Of a stretch of 5,546 nt of DNA, positions 5,515 to 5,546 are shown in pieces. Every line of letters begins with the position of its first letter. The stretch's first letter is position 1. A model generated the notes under the pieces. The model saw nothing but the letters and a program-made list of their open reading frames with translations. It did not search any database and was not told the origin of the DNA. The DNA comes from Deltaproteobacteria bacterium (GTDB lineage: Bacteria; Myxococcota_A; UBA796; UBA2385). The stretch is from assembly GCA_015489145.1 (NCBI GenBank), contig WGAH01000644.1, positions 1-5,546 of the forward strand. Direction: 5' to 3'. Position numbers and translations under genes: made by a program.

Positions 5515-5543
5515 TTGCGCGCTCTTTCGCGTCCGTGTAAGGT
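5515..5543 (+). promoter_or_regulatory. Possible rightward sigma-70-type promoter
   Basis: TTGCGC (5515-5520), then 17 bases, then TAAGGT (5538-5543). The spacing is ideal, the -35 keeps TTG, and the -10 keeps the T-A-----T positions, a form plausible for high-GC bacteria. If real, it drives a gene starting just beyond the right edge, divergent from malG. There is no transcript or gene in the window to confirm it. Confidence 0.35.
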
Positions 5544-5546
5544 AGG

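Larger units (their letters stand above)
5034..5546. other. Gene-free upstream region of malG (at least 513 bp)
   Basis: I find no convincing gene on either strand. The open frames here are Arg/Pro/Gly/Ala-rich and have no recognisable domain, membrane helix or ribosome site. The base composition relaxes slightly around 5280-5305 and 5380-5410, as expected of control DNA. The stretch holds a C9 run, several inverted repeats and a possible rightward promoter, which are listed separately. The most likely role is the promoter/operator region of the leftward malG operon and of a rightward gene beyond the window. I could not identify a good leftward sigma-70 promoter; GTAGACA at about 5219-5225 (minus) is only a weak -10 candidate. 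Confidence 0.5.

Noticed and set aside
5138..5545. An open frame on the plus strand reaching the right edge
   Set aside because: It has no ribosome site, low-complexity Ala/Arg/Pro composition and no recognisable domain. It also overlaps the palindromes of the control region.
1..5546. CRISPR arrays, insertion sequences, rRNA or tRNA genes
   Set aside because: No regularly spaced repeats, transposase, terminal inverted repeats or RNA-gene folds were seen on either strand.

Overview
The window is very GC-rich bacterial DNA (roughly 70% or more by eye, with G/C at nearly every third codon position). An envelope-stress outer-membrane barrel with a signal peptide points to a Gram-negative host. 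The mix of genes (TPR-sulfotransferase, zinc-ribbon membrane protein, EF-hand calcium loop, MalG-type permease) and a TAAGGT-like -10 element would suit a high-GC proteobacterium in the broad sense, perhaps Myxococcota or another former deltaproteobacterium. This placement is an inference, and the sequence does not prove it.

Layout, left to right. Bases 1-677 (+) hold the 3' part of a four-helix membrane protein with a cytoplasmic zinc ribbon. Its start lies outside the window. It converges on a minus-strand mscS-type mechanosensitive channel gene (750-1541), and a strong hairpin at 701-726 lies between the two, with its T-tract on the mscS side. Upstream of mscS on the same strand is a DUF481 (YdiY-like) outer-membrane beta-barrel gene (1607-2431), 65 bp away. 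Next upstream is a TPR-sulfotransferase gene (2526-4079), and then a malG-type sugar ABC permease gene (4152-5033). The last 513 bases (5034-5546) hold no convincing gene. They contain several palindromes, a run of nine C, repeated short half-sites and a possible rightward promoter at the very end.

How the genes relate. All four complete genes are on the minus strand with gaps of 65 to 94 bp, so they could form one transcript starting in the right-hand intergenic region. They do not form an obvious single pathway. The DUF481 and MscS genes make a plausible osmotic/envelope pair. The MalG permease is separated from any visible MalF, MalK or binding protein, and the sulfotransferase behind it has no recognisable acceptor gene nearby.

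I see no clearly new multi-gene system here. The points most worth a second look are a textbook EF-hand loop inside the DUF481 barrel, the malG gene without a visible malF partner, and the structured, repeat-rich DNA upstream of malG.
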